Origin: Adiantum capillus-veneris | Taxonomy: Eukaryota > Streptophyta > Polypodiopsida > Polypodiales > Pteridaceae | Length of the DNA: 64,000 nucleotides | Assembly: GCA_014529385.2 (NCBI GenBank) | Contig: CM043957.1 | Coordinates: 66,981,503-67,045,502 of the forward strand | Direction of reading: 5' to 3' | Shown: one piece after another, positions 10,988-22,774 of the stretch | Numbering within the stretch: the first letter of the stretch is position 1 | Layout: every line of letters starts with the position of its first letter | Position numbers and translations under genes: made by a program | Notes under the pieces: generated by a model | The model's database searches: none | Seen by the model: the letters and a program-made list of their open reading frames with translations, nothing else | Told to the model about the DNA's origin: nothing

Positions 10988-11930
10988 TAGTGAATAGTCA
11001 ACATAAGGATATCCCTCATCTCAAGGGGGTCACCATATGTCTAAAACTACCATATCACTTGCGTTCAAGACATGTTTGTAAAATCCCTTATCCGCGAAAC
11101 TTTTTAGGAATACAATGTACCCTTTTCTTTAACTCTATAAGTTTTTTTCAAATTTGAAAAAAATAGTATCCTTCTATATATATATATAATTCCGTTAGTT
11201 TCAAGAGCTTTAAATACCCTTCTATTGAACTCATGTTGGAGAGGGGGAATGTAAAATACACCCGACACACACACAGCTACCCCTATATAGCTCAGGCTAT
11301 TCATAGCACCTGTGTCCTCAAGGAAACACCTCTAATAAAAACAATTTACACTAGAAGGGCCTCCAATGCAGTTCACCTAATGGAGTCTTACCACGCACCG
11401 AGCGAGTGTTTGTACGCAATATAGTAAATTTTATCATCAAGTTCTCTCTGGACAATGTGACACATGGTAAACGTTCAAAGAAAAATTTTAACAAACAACG
11501 TGACAACTTCAAAGCTTCAATTGAAAAAATTCTTTCACAAAGATTGAGGATGTTGCACCTTTCCATTTTGAATCATTGTTTGAAAAAATATGGCCGATGT
11601 CAAGAAGGCCATAACATCCACCACACAACGGGCAAATCATCGTCAGAACATGCTTTACATCTTTGGTCATGTGGAATATTCATGCTGCCACCAATTATAA
11701 GAGGAAAATTTGGCTCCAATCTAGGAAGATCAAAGCCATGCCATACCCTAAAATGTGGTACAAGAGCCATCTTCAAATTAGGAACGATGGTTTCAACAAG
11801 AGGGAAGGTCAGTGTAGTGACTTTGCATACTAATTTGTTTGCAGCAAATTTAGTATGTTTTGAGCTTGTGTCTGGTCAAGAAAAGGTGGTCTCCATCAAA
11901 AAGAACAATGCTAAGTGAGAGAAGATGCTT

Positions 11931-11965
<35 letters not shown>

Positions 11966-12239
11966 AAATGAGAAACAATATCACTATCATTGGTAAAAAC
12001 TTCATTAAAACCCATGCCTTAAGTGTATTTTTAAGGGCCAAAATAAAAAATCCAGGATAATTTTGAGGGTGGCATTTGAAGAAAACTGGCTAAATTTGGA
12101 GGATTTTAGTGTAAAACTTAGTAAAAGTAAAACAAATTGTTAAGATTTCAATGTTCTTTTTTCCGTTGGTTCCTGCAAAAGGCTTTGGTGAACACTTCCT
12201 CGCATGAACCTCTCACTCCCTCTCTTTTTTAGTCAAGAA
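10988..12239. other. Unassigned stretch with one long weak ORF
   Basis: A 170-codon plus-strand open frame (11406-11918) and overlapping minus-strand frames are present. Neither shows a family motif, and the minus strand has only a vague resemblance to the zinc-binding tail of LINE RTs. A (CT)n run lies at 11934-11964. No gene is called. Confidence 0.5.
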
Positions 12240-12632
12240 GATAGAGGATCCTTGGAACACTAGTACTTTTCAAGTCATAACCAAAACTCCTATTAACTAT
12301 TTTAGTACTCAAACCTCCACTCACAATTTTAATTGGTCTGGATCTTCCAATCATTCAAATTTTCTTGCTAGAAAGTGGATGTTTACAACATGAATCCATC
12401 AATGCTGATGACTAGCCTGTCATACGGATATGACACATCAATAGGATAGAGCATCCTTGGAACACTAGTACTTTTCAAGTCATAACCAAAAATCTTATTA
12501 AATATTTTAGTTTTCAGACCTCCACTCACAATTTTAATTGGTTTGGATCTTCCAATCATTCAAATTGTCGTGCTAGAAAGTGGATATTTACAGCATGACT
12601 CCATCAATGCTGATGACTAGCTTGTCGTACGG
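12240..12632. repeat. 205-bp tandem duplication
   Basis: Unit 1 (12240-12444) and unit 2 (12445-12632) align along their length from gatagaggatcc/gatagagcatcc to gtcatacgg/gtcgtacgg, with scattered substitutions. No coding potential is evident. The spacer after unit 1 contains catacggatatgacacat, which recurs at 18565. Confidence 0.9.
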
Positions 12633-12949
12633 TGTGAGGTCCCCACCCCGTTGTCTCAAACGACGGATCTGATGTTAAACCTGGTGGCCAATAGATATAC
12701 AGTGGAAACAAACAACGTGGTTTTGGGTTCAACTAGCGGATGATCTCTCATCACCAAGTGAATCGAGTTCGAGACTACTAGCATCGAGATCTAGTTTCAC
12801 CTCGTAGGGGAAGCGTGTCTAATCAATAATCGGTCCTAAAACCCACCTTCCAAGAGGAGAGAAGTCTCGAGTGCCTTTTTCCCCATAGCTTTCAGAGGCA
12901 CGTACACTTGAGACTTCGCCACTCTTGGGGCGATGAGTAATACTAGCGT
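12633..12949. repeat. Dispersed repeat flanking element A
   Basis: The part from about 12884 to 12937 (ccatagctttcagaggcacg and onward to gatgagt) matches 59149-59208 with scattered differences. The rest of the stretch is unique in this window. The match ends a few bases before the LTR of element A begins, which supports the element boundary. The repeat's identity is unknown. Confidence 0.6.
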
Positions 12950-14544
12950 TGGTACAGCCAAATGCTGTCGACGGTAGAAGATGGCCCATGCAGTGATATA
13001 TATGCAACTTGGTGCATGGTATGGTGATAGTGCGGCTATAAAGTGTGGCTGCAGTGAGGTGGATGTGGAAATGTAGGTTTGATGTGGTTTTTTACATCGA
13101 TGGTATGCTGCAAGGCGCTAAATTGGATGGTGGTATCATGTGTCCGAAGTGATGGTTTTGTGTGCCGAAATGTGATGCTTGATGTGCTCTAGAAGCTAGT
13201 CTAGACAACTCGTCAAACGGAGCCCGGATGTGCAAGATACGGCAAGTTGAAGTGGGATGCATTTGCAGATCCTCGCCGTATTGGGCGGGCACAGGTGGTT
13301 GGTCAAGGCGGTTGTGAAATGATATACGGAAAGTGCTCGAGTTGTGGAGCACGCTAGTCTTTTCCGATTGAGAATCGGGCTTCTGGATGGAAAGTTATGG
13401 ACAATCAAGTTTTGATAGAGGCTTGTTTCGAGGTGGTTGGGGGCCGCATTGGAAAACGCGCCATTTGGTGTTTTCTCGAGCTCGCCATGTGTCTTGTGGG
13501 TAGTATGCAGCATGTGATGCTAGTCGGAGTCGATGACACCTGAATCGGAGTTCGAAGCATGGAGATATGCATGGCCGAGGTCGGTAGTTCGTAGCGAACG
13601 TGGATGGTCGGATGATTTTTTCTATGTTTGCGACACAGCGTTTGAGGCCGTCGCGGCATCATGATGGGGAGCCGACAGGTGGATCTCCCATGTGGCATGA
13701 TCGAGGAGCATATGGGCGAGCCCGAGCAAGTGAAGCAGCGGCACCATGTGAAAGGAGTGCAAAAGAATCCCTTGAGCTATAAGTGAAAAAAGGAAGGTTG
13801 AAGTGGAGTTTTTGTTAAAAGTCTAATGAAGCCTCCAAAGGCTAGGGTGGATTTTAAGAAAAAGGAAAGAAAGTCTTGGGGCTATTGCTCAAAAAAAGAA
13901 ACACTTTTTTCTTGGCCAAAAAAGGAAGAGAAGAGAGGGAGGAGGGATAGCGTTTTTGAGGGGAGTCTCTTTCCTGGTGTTTCTGGGAGGAGGAAAGGAA
14001 AAAGAGAATTGGAAGAGGAAGAGAGGTTTCGTGCGTTCGGCGATCGAAGCCGGCGCGATCGAAGCCGGCACGCAAGGTGTGGTTCGTGAAGCGGCTCGAA
14101 AGAGCGAGGGATTTGCAAGAAAAGGGGCCAGCGAGGGCTACCAAGAGGAGAAGACGTTGTCGAAGCAAAGCGAGAGTGAGTTTTTCTCGTTGAGGTGGGT
14201 ATCGATGAGAGTCGAACTTGGAGGGAGGCATGTGCCCCTGTGTATTTTGTGGTGATGGACATGGTGCAGCCAAGAGCAAACTACATGGGTCCTATACATG
14301 TGTTTTCTGTTTGAAGGAGAAGCTTTCATTGTCGATTTTGGCATCGTTTTTCCCCTCTTCCCCCCTTTCTTCTTTGCTCGTCTCCAGCGTATGTGGTGCC
14401 GGTGTGTGTGAGCGTGTGCGTTCCCTCAGTCCCCCTGTGTGTGTGAGAGAGAAAGAGAGAGAGGTGTCGAGATGTGGAAGAGCTAGAAGCGGGCAAGATC
14501 GGTGTGATTGCTGTTTGTTGGTGATTGTGCAAAGCCTGTCTGCG
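12950..14544 (+). repeat. 5' LTR of gag-only element A
   Basis: About 1.6 kb, the same length as the LTR of element B (38756-40352) when read in element orientation. Shared blocks include the gcgaggatctgcaaa region (13250-13280, opposite strand) and the gtggtgccggtgtgtgtgag to gaaagagagagaggtgtcgag stretch (14395-14470). Short ORFs on both strands inside the LTR have no support beyond length. The left end follows the 3' LTR comparison; the right end is placed before ttgggcgaagtgcagg, which is conserved in B and sits where a primer binding site should be. Confidence 0.72.
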
Positions 14545-14801
14545 TTGGGCGAAGTGCAGGGGAGGCCCTACTAATGTGAGTTTCTTTTTTTGAAGGTGTT
14601 TTTGAGAGGATAGGGGTGTTGTGAATACCCTGAGCTATATAGGGACAACTGTTTGTGTGTCGGGTGTGTTCCCCATTCCCCCTCTCCATCTTCTGGTGCC
14701 CCCACTGAGGAGCACACTGATGCTCCTGTTTGAAGACAAAGCGATGATTTTGGTGATGCCAAAGGTGCGGCCTTTGAAGAGCAGGTGCTGCTATAGAAGT
14801 A

Positions 14802-16364
14802 ATGGCTTGGACGGGATTTCCCATTTTCACTGGGGTCGAAGATGCAGGAACCTGGCTCCAAGACTATGTGTTGTTCGTGCTGGAAAGCGGTTTGTCGAGG
14901 GAAGAAGATGCGGTACAGATGTTTCCTCTCCTAGTTCGTGGTAAAGCGAGGCTATGGTTTGATGGCCTACCTAATGAGGAAAAGGTGGATCATGAAGCAC
15001 TGGAAGCGGCTTTTCGAAGCAAATATGTAGCAGATGCGTAGTTGGATGAAGTAAAGAGAAGGCTGGACAATTTGAAGCAAGGCTTGGAAGCGGATTTTCA
15101 AGCGTTCCTATGGGAGTTTGAAGTCCTTTGGGGAAAGTTGATAAAGGTAATTGCTACTAAGAATGTTGGGTTTTTAAAGTTGAGGAAATTCATGGATTGC
15201 CTGCATGAGGAAGTGCGCGACAAGGTTGAGATAGACGGCCCGGTGTCATATGAAGAGGCGTTGGCTCTAGCGAAAGGGCGGACCAAGAAGATTCTCAAGA
15301 AGCGTGAAGCTAGGAAAGGTCTGCAAGGATCTGTGATACCAAGACAGTGTGATGCGGTGGTATCCGAGCCACAGGTAGTACAAAGAGAAATGCATGTGCA
15401 AGAAGAACCAAGGGTTCTTTGGCTATAGAGAGACAGGGTGGTTCGTATGCTGAGGATGCCGGCTAGAGCTGCTCCAATTGTGGAGGATGTGCAGGTGGTT
15501 CCAAAATGGACAAAGGAGGTACTGCCAAGTCAAGGTGCGGCTATAGAAGCTCCATTGAAGTGTGGTAAGGGCCAAACAGTGCGGTTTGAAAACGAGGTTG
15601 AAGCGGTGAAGCTAGAGGAGCTTCCCGAGCTTGAGATAGAGGACGAGGTTGAGCCAAATGAAAGTAAATCTATAGATGCTGACACGAGTTGGGAGATTGA
15701 GTCGTCTCAGTCAAGGTATGATGAGTTTGATCTCTTGCAAGTGGATGGAGATACAGTGAATGTGTGCATGGAGCAAGGAGCAGTGCACACCATTATGTTC
15801 GATGGAGACCAAGTGGAGGAGCCCGAGCCTATAGGTGATGATATGCAGGTGAAGGTGATGTGCGGTGCCATGTTAATGGCCATGCTGATGAAAGTGGCGG
15901 TGGAGTGTGCGATAGTGGTACAACAGGTGCAGATCTTTGCTTGGAGGGATGGAGCAACCTTTCCTATGGGAGAAGATGAGGATAATGCGATAGAGAATGA
16001 GTTTCTCTCTTCCTCGATGGAGCATGATGCAACAGTAGAAGAGATGCTTGAAGAGCAGGTGATGGAAGCCCACAAGCAAGTGGTGCTTATTGACCTTGAA
16101 GGGCCGATTGATGAGAAATATCTTGATGATGTTGGAGTTGAGTGCATGACAGGTGTGAAGGCGAGTGTGGAGCCAAAGATAGAGGTGCTTCCTATGCAGC
16201 AAGTGCACTCTATGGCAGGTGATGCGGATTCCGAGATTGTGTCTAAGCTTTCCAAGGATCTTTGTGAATGGTGGTTGAAGGGGATGATGATAAATGCAGG
16301 TGTGCAATGGGCTGTTGAGGAGGTACATGATTTGTTGGATGAGGATCTAGATTTACATGGTTAG
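14802..16364 (+). pseudogene. Gag with long acidic C-terminal module (gag-only element A)
   Basis: One reading frame of 521 codons, broken by TAG at 15039 and 15426 but with no frameshift. Residues 1-80 match the start of the retrotransposon gag domain: FTGVEDAGTWL, then LVRGKARLWFDGLP and AFRSKY. Residues 81-200 hold its C-terminal half (FLKLRKFMDCLHEEV, then SYEEALALAKG). The remaining 300 residues are acidic, contain SRYDEFDLL (about 15710), and end in LSKDLCEWWLKGMMINAGVQW (16250-16310). No CCHC knuckle or protease motif is visible. The gag part and the C-terminal block both align with element B on the minus strand. The methionine is the first after an upstream TGA. The same frame continues with further stops to about 16600. 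Confidence 0.8.
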
Positions 16365-16783
16365 GAGGGTGGGTTAAGTATATCAGAAGTGTTGATTGAA
16401 TAGGATGGCGAGCACGATGGTGCTCTATTTGGTGTTCTCGAAGGTTACGAGTGGTCAGTTTGCCAATATGTACTTGAAGTGATAGAAGTATAATGATGGC
16501 AGTTTGGCTATGTGCCTTGGTTTCGCATTATGCAAGGGTGTTACAGGTGGACCGAAGAGACCAGTACATGGTGTTTGACCCTGGTGGATGATAGTGGATA
16601 AAGCAGGGGGTTGGGAAACCCGCCTAAAGGAAGGCCAGCAGAGCGGGAGCTATGTATATATTGTACATACAGGTTGTGGTGTGGTTTGAGGTTTGCTCAG
16701 TGTTGGTGTGGTTATGCCATTTTGGTATGCAGCGAGTATGATTTTGGTTGAGCATAAATGCTCAACAAGGGGGTGGGCAATGA

Positions 16784-16868
16784 TGGTACAACCAAATGCT
16801 GTCGATGGTAGAAGATGGCCCATGCAGTGATATATATGCAAGTAGGTGCATGGTATGGTGATAGTGCG
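16784..16868 (+). repeat. 3' LTR of element A, truncated
   Basis: Matches the first 85 bp of the 5' LTR (from 12950) and stops at gatagtgcg. Beyond this the 5' copy continues gctataaag, while this copy enters unrelated minus-strand gag sequence. Confidence 0.8.
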
Positions 16869-17021
16869 ATGGTGATGGCCGGTACTTGGTCGACCATGGG
16901 AGCTCCGTGAGATGGCCGGTACTTGGTCGACCATGGGAGCTTTTCCCTTTCCATTAGTGTTGCTTGTTCCAGCCTCGCGGTCGTGGGAACCACCGAAACG
17001 AGTTCTCTTTACCGGGGCCAT
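16869..17021 (-). pseudogene. Gag N-terminal fragment of a different element
   Basis: Read on the minus strand from 17021, the frame opens MAPVKRTRFGGSHD and continues basic, glycine- and serine-rich. This resembles the start of plant retrotransposon Gag proteins, and the chromovirus-side fragment at 60161 (MAPKR) starts similarly. A 37-bp unit is duplicated in tandem (16874 and 16911), which repeats the peptide KAPMVDQVPAI. The frame then runs into element A sequence at 16868, so the fragment is chimeric. The assignment rests on composition and the MAP-basic start only. Confidence 0.45.
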
Positions 17022-17871
17022 TTTATACTCACTACTTAGATTGACAACTTGGAAAAAAAAGAGCTAATATTTGAGAGCAACATACGACCAAAATGACAGA
17101 TTAGATTCAATAAGCAAATCTCTTTAAACGAGAGGTTTGATTACTTCAAGACATAGAGATTTCTGATAGCACCTTACTTGTTCTATGGGAATTGGCCCTA
17201 AGGTTAATTATTTGGCCTAGATAGTTAAGAATTTCAGGTTTCTTATCAATCTATCTACTAGAGATGAATTCAGCATGCTTAATCACTTCCTAATGCAAGT
17301 AAAGATTTGCAGATTTTCCGTATGCATAGGTGAGAGGGTTTCTCCCTTCCTAGTGATTAATGATGGATTAATTTCACTAATTACATCCTAATCTATGAGC
17401 TAATTGATTCTAATTTAGTTGTTTAAACATTGTGTGGCAATAGAAAGCAGTTGACCATCTCTACCTCAATGCGGACTTGTTCTTAATTACAATGGTGACC
17501 AGTGGTTGATTCCTTAATCATGCATTAATCTATGATTAAGAGAGACTAACTCCTTGCATATTACTAATTAGCTTAAGATTTATGCAATAGATCAATGATA
17601 CGAAGAATTAGAGAATATCCATTGAGTAATTTAGCTAGGGTTATGCACAATAGATGCGGGATTAATAGAATATTGGAGAGAATTGCAACAAGCATGAATT
17701 AAATCGGATATTACCGAGATTAGGCTGAATTACTCTCAAAATTCTGATGCAATGGACTCCTCAAGATGAGAAACGGATAGCACTTTTCTCCTTAGCTCTT
17801 CTTCCAAAGACTATGTCTGCCAGCAGCACCTCCCCAAGGTGTGTGTGTGTACTTAGTGTGTGTGTGTGAGC

Positions 17872-17905
<34 letters not shown>

Positions 17906-18669
17906 GTGCGAGCACACTCTTATATAGTCTCTCCCAAGCTGAAAATTGAACCAGGCTGCTAAATACATCTGAGGGAGTACTCACCTCATCCAAGGCAACG
18001 CTTACCAAGTGTCCAGTTAACTTAGTCTAACTAACTCTCACACTCTCTCTCAGGCATGGCAAGTCTCCCACAATCCCCTAGAGGTGTCAGGGTGCCCCCT
18101 AGCTGCTAAAGCAAGCTCCTAGTGGCCGGGGACCTGTTCCCACACAGTCCCCGAGCCCTGGTGCTCCCTGCACAGCCTTAGGAAATTTTGACTTTAGGCT
18201 AAAACGGGCGATGCGAATCAGAATTTAATGTCGTAAATTGCTATACTAAGCTCCAACTAAGGTGTACCTGTCCGAGTACCTGCCATATTTAGCAGCCCCC
18301 GGTGTCCAAAAATACATTTTTTCAAATTCGGGATACGGGTGCAGTTTTTCGAGACGGTTAAAACTAGACGGGTTGGGTGACCAAAAACTTACTATTTTTG
18401 GAAAATTTTCACAAAAATTATTTGAATTCACTTTTGGAAGCTTTATGACATCTAAACATCATGGCATCGACAGATTTTGGAAAACTGCTAAAAGTAGTAA
18501 CTTTTTTCATTATGATTGTTACATGGTACAATGGTATTCTTTTAGCTCGGGGTCGGAGACCTTACATACGGATATGACACATTAGAAAAAACCTAAACTA
18601 TAAACTATCAGATAATGGCAAGACCTAAAACCCCAGTCAACATGCAGCATGGGTATGTTTTTTCCCCCA
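17022..18669. other. Unassigned AT-rich stretch
   Basis: It lies upstream (in minus orientation) of the gag-like start at 17021, so it could include that element's leader and LTR, but no second LTR or PBS was found. A (TG)n run lies at 17880-17904. The 18-bp string catacggatatgacacat at 18565-18582 also occurs at 12421. A 107-codon plus-strand frame (18262-18585) has no recognisable motif. Confidence 0.5.
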
Positions 18670-19240
18670 ACGCAGCAGTTTAAGTCTTCTGGTGAAAATT
18701 GGCTTAGACAAAGCAGAAAGCCCCATCAAAACATACTTTTAGCATGGTTAATAATTGAGCCACTTGCAAGACATTGAGACAAGCCCTATAATTCTCCATT
18801 GCATGTACATCAATCCTCTCAATTGCACTGGTATAATCAACAAACTTTTGGAGGCACATTTCCTTCATAGAGCCAGGTACGTCTATGGTAGTGAGTTTTC
18901 CCTATTGCATAACATCTTTAACAAGCCAATCAAAGGCATCAGATGCGATAGTATATAGAAAAGGAGAAAGTAGACACCCTTGTATTATGGATTTATGCAA
19001 TGGAATAACATCTGTTAGAGTACCATTAACTAAAATTCTAGTTGATGCATTCCCAAAAAGAATGTGAAAAAGAATCTGTCCAAACCCATATCATATAGAC
19101 TTTGAAGTATGAACTCCCATTCAATTGTATCATAGGCCTTATCATACGCTTTGTGGGTGATTGTACGTGAGAAGATCTTTTAGACGAGAGATTTTTACAA
19201 TTTTGCAATGCATTGATCAGCATCATATCTGTTAGCAATA
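18670..19240 (-). pseudogene. LINE (L1-type) reverse transcriptase fragment
   Basis: Part of the reverse transcriptase of a non-LTR retrotransposon, which copies its RNA directly at the target site. On the minus strand I read AYDTIEWEFILQSLYDMG (about 19160-19100), the palm segment after the first aspartate. In a shifted frame, STRILVNGTLTDV and IIQGCLLSPFLYTIASDAF (about 19060-18940) follow, matching the Q-G-C/D-P-L-S-P motif. Then comes KFVDYTSAIERID (about 18860), where the catalytic F/Y-A-D-D reads F-V-D-Y. At least one frameshift and several stops are present, and the endonuclease and C-terminal parts are missing. It may be the same family as the LINE at 43134-44747, but the two fragments do not overlap. 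Confidence 0.8.
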
Positions 19241-22136
19241 GCTAACACAGACTACACCAGTTGTGCATCAAGCAGGAGATATGCTATGGATGTGACTCAA
19301 TACTTCCCACTCACTTTGTTATGAATACCCCAAACCCCCAATTCCACCTTCACTAATTTCATACTAACCCTTGCTAATTTCTCTTCATTTCCATGCTAAT
19401 TGTACTAATTCCATGCTATTTTTTACTAACTTTTGTCTAATTTTTTTAACCTAACCGCTAACATTGAAGTGTAATGTATGTTAAATTCCCTTTCTAGAGG
19501 TGTAATCATAACTCTAATTAAGTTAATTGTTCTAATTTATGTCTAATTTGATTAGTTGAGTGTTTGATTTTTGGCCTACAATGGTCAATTTTGGAGCCGA
19601 TTTGATGGCGCACACACTTGTGTGTGCAATGATGCATCTTTGTGTGGAGCAAAGGAATAGCTTAGAGTGTGATTACGATATAAGTGAACTCACTTTCTCA
19701 TGTAAATTCTTGATGATTAATGTGGTTTAGTGTGTGCTAATTACTTGCTAAAATTAGGTGTGTAACTCAATTGACCTACACTTTGCACCTAATTTGATTC
19801 ACTTGGAATGAAACTGATGGTCAAATTTTGACTAATATACTTTCTGTGTGTCAAGATAATGCTTAACTCTCATCAACAATTCATGTGTGTGCATAATAAT
19901 CGTTGTGTGTGCAATGCACCAAAGAGGAAAAAAACTGTCAAAAAATCCAAGTGTGTGTGCACCTAATCTTGAGTGTGTGCATGCATATAAAGTGATGGAA
20001 TTGATGGTATATGATTATTCAATCATGTGATTGATGTGTATGCTAGGCTAATTTAATCATTGGATAAACCTAAATGCCAAAAAATTGGGCAAAAATTGAA
20101 TGTGTGTGTCCATCCAAGGCCACTTGATTTTCAATGATTAATGGTCAATTGGAGCACCAAAATTAGTTTTGATTGTGAAATGTTCATGAGAAGCGTGTGC
20201 AATCATTAGGTGTAAGCTTAAATGCATTGCCAATTGAGCCAAACTTGATCATTTGTGCTTAATTTTTAAGTGTGTGCATTGATTGATTGGGTCAAAATAG
20301 TGGTTAAATTTTTAGAAATTGAGCATGCATGCATTCACTTATGCTTGATTAAGTTTGCAAATTGAGCATTGCAATGAGGAATTGATGAAATTTTTGCATT
20401 TAATTTTGGCATAAATTTGGGTGTGTGTGTGTCAATCAATGGTATGTACAATCCAATTTGTGAACGAATAATTGGTATTTTTACCAATTATGATAATGAT
20501 TTGGCCAAATAGTTGATATTGCTATCACAAATTGGGTCAAGGTTGAGATAGATTGCCCAATTAATGTTCAATTGTGAAAAATTTTGTGTGTTGCCATGCT
20601 AATGATTGATCTAAATGATGAACATGGCAATCTTGCATTCATTTAGCCATGCAAACCAAAAATGACAAATCAAAATGGTTTGAATGATTAGAGAAATCAT
20701 ATATGAGCAATTCAAAATTGCAATGGTTAAAAATTGGATTGGAGATTGAGCCATGTTTTGTGTGATTGATGATACTATCACCAAAATTAATGTCCTCAAT
20801 GTATGACATGTATGATCCAATTAGATTTTTTGGTGATATCAAAGTCAAAATGGTATTTATCATGAATTCAATATTGTCAAAAAATGCCCTTTGATGTTCC
20901 AACTCAAAGCGATTGTGTTTTAGGTATAACATACGATTGTCAAAACTTTTAAGTTGTGCGCTAATTTGAGTTAACAAAGTAATGTAAAAAGAATGCAATC
21001 AAAAGTTCTCAAATTGTATTGAACGATCTTTTGAAGTCAAGTGAGTGTGCATGGAGAGTGATTCTCGCATAAGCATCATCTTCAAAGCTTACACACATGA
21101 AAGCTTGAACTCTCTTGTTGCCATGTGGGAAACCCCTTCTAAGGGACACTAAAGACAAAAATAAAAATAAAAAAGGGAAGTTAAAACAACACATCGGACA
21201 AGTTGCAACTCACACACACTTCTTTCGTAGTGGCCGGTCACACTCGCAACTTGCTTGCTCATGTGCAATTTCGATAGCTGATGCCTTGTCATTGGTGCAC
21301 ATGGAGCCAAGTGGGTGCATTTATGGATATGCAAGTGGATGAATGCTAATCAAGCACAACCGCTGACCTTGGCCATACAACTCACCTACAATTTGTCTCA
21401 CAACCCTCAGCCCATTTTGGACTTGGCAGCTGAGGCTTGGCTCATCTTTGCCACGATATTCTCACTCACAGCCTCCAAACTCGGGTGATTGTCCCCACCA
21501 ACCAGCGGCGACAACTGCATCACATGCAAGCTGGCCCACTTGGCCTACTGATTTCTTGCTGCAGATTTGCAGCTTTTGGGCATGTTCATAAAGTGGATAA
21601 GCTAATTAAAGCCATGGCTCCACACTCATCAAAGTCCAAATCAAACAAGGGTGCTGTGATTTCAGTCGATTAAAATAAACTGAACTCCCATTTTTCCCAT
21701 CCGTGCAATCTCCAGCAGCCTAGCTAGTGCCATCCTACTACCCATGAATGATCAGGTTTTTTCATGTAGGCCCGTTCTTTTTGGAATCTTTCATGGCTAC
21801 ACCCCAAGGCTCATCAGCTTCCCAAGTCCGGAGACCACTCACTCGCGGCTAGCAGCTCACTACTAGCTCAGTCATGAATTGAAGGCATAACTTGTCCTAT
21901 GTCGTGCTCTGGAGTTCGCATCCCACTTGCTAGCGAGTTGCCTGACTATGCAGCATGAACCCACACCTTCATACACACGCACACACACATGCTACCAAGG
22001 GGCCCAGTCCCAGCCCATTTTAACCTACTGGGTTTTGCGCCAACACACATACACGTCCCCGGGCCTCGACTAATCCTGAGCCTTAAAAGGCACTGGCGGC
22101 TGCACCGTTTCTCTCGCAATAGCCAGGCGGCCAGAT

Positions 22137-22213
<77 letters not shown>

Positions 22214-22430
22214 CTCACACTCCTCTTTCCCACACTCGCTCTGTCACCAAAATTGAAAAAGAAAAAAATGAATTAAAAAAAAAATCAAATGATAGGGCAT
22301 GGTTCACACCCTCGCCTTCTTACCCTCATCTCTTTGGGAAAAGAAAAAAATGATTTTTCTCATAAGCAAAATTTTGGTCATACAAGAAACTCATTGTTGA
22401 TAGATGAATGCATTTCAAGTTTGGATCTCT
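19241..22430. other. AT-rich, TG-rich stretch without recognised genes
   Basis: Noncoding in appearance, with many short gtgtgtgc words. In composition it resembles the 2-kb leader of the element at 24134-32797 (25051-27030), though I could not align them over length. A long (AC)36 run lies at 22139-22210. Open frames here (for example 20639-20998 minus) look like chance in AT-rich DNA. It could be the leader of an older element. Confidence 0.5.
22139..22210. repeat. (AC)36 microsatellite
   Basis: Seventy-two bases of uninterrupted AC dinucleotides, the longest CA/GT run in the window. Confidence 0.98.
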
Positions 22431-22708
22431 CTTAGTGCTTGATTTCAGTAATGAATGCATTGATACACTGATTGTTGAGCTATTTCTAAGTGAGGACTAG
22501 CAAGGACGAGCTTTTATTGGCTGAGCGAGGGGAAGCCACAATGTTTTGCTATGTAAAGTTTACCATCATCATGACTAGCATTGGTCAGAGTCGAATGTCC
22601 TGGATTTAAGTATGTTAGCCTTGAATGAACACTCAGGATAAATTTGAGGATTCCTTTGTGTATGCTACAGTTGGTGCATGAGAGTGAGAGATCATTTGTA
22701 TTGTTCAT

Positions 22709-22774
<66 letters not shown>

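Larger units (their letters stand above)
12950..16868 (+). mobile_element. Gag-only LTR retrotransposon A (TR-GAG-like), 3' truncated
   Basis: Element A has a 5' LTR (12950-14544), a leader, a single long gag-type frame (14802-16364), a purine tract (about 16767-16778), and the first 85 bp of a 3' LTR (from 16784), cut off at 16868. The LTR starts match (tggtaca, then ccaaatgctgtcga, to gatagtgcg). No protease, RT, RNase H or integrase sequence occurs between the LTRs. This is the layout named TR-GAG in plants: terminal repeats plus a gag domain only. Elements B (minus strand, 38756-46253) and C (46254-47570) are relatives with the same leader and reading frame. Confidence 0.8.

Noticed and set aside
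13196-13698. Overlapping minus-strand ORFs of about 100 codons
   Set aside because: They lie antisense within the LTR of element A, have no motif, and are not conserved as frames in the related LTR at 38756-40352.
14545-14565. Primer binding site of elements A and B (ttgggcgaagtgcagg)
   Set aside because: The position is right and the sequence is conserved between A and B, but I could not match it confidently to a plant tRNA 3' end, so it is not listed as a PBS.
15707-16328. Long minus-strand ORFs of 151 and 182 codons
   Set aside because: They are antisense shadows of the gag-type frame of element A, whose sense frame aligns with element B.
20600-21000. 119-codon minus-strand ORF
   Set aside because: The composition (I, N, F, L and S) is that of AT-rich noncoding DNA, with no motif and an overlapping frame of similar type.
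21946-22233. Minus-strand ORF rich in cysteine and valine
   Set aside because: It is a translation of the (AC)36 tract and its flanks.
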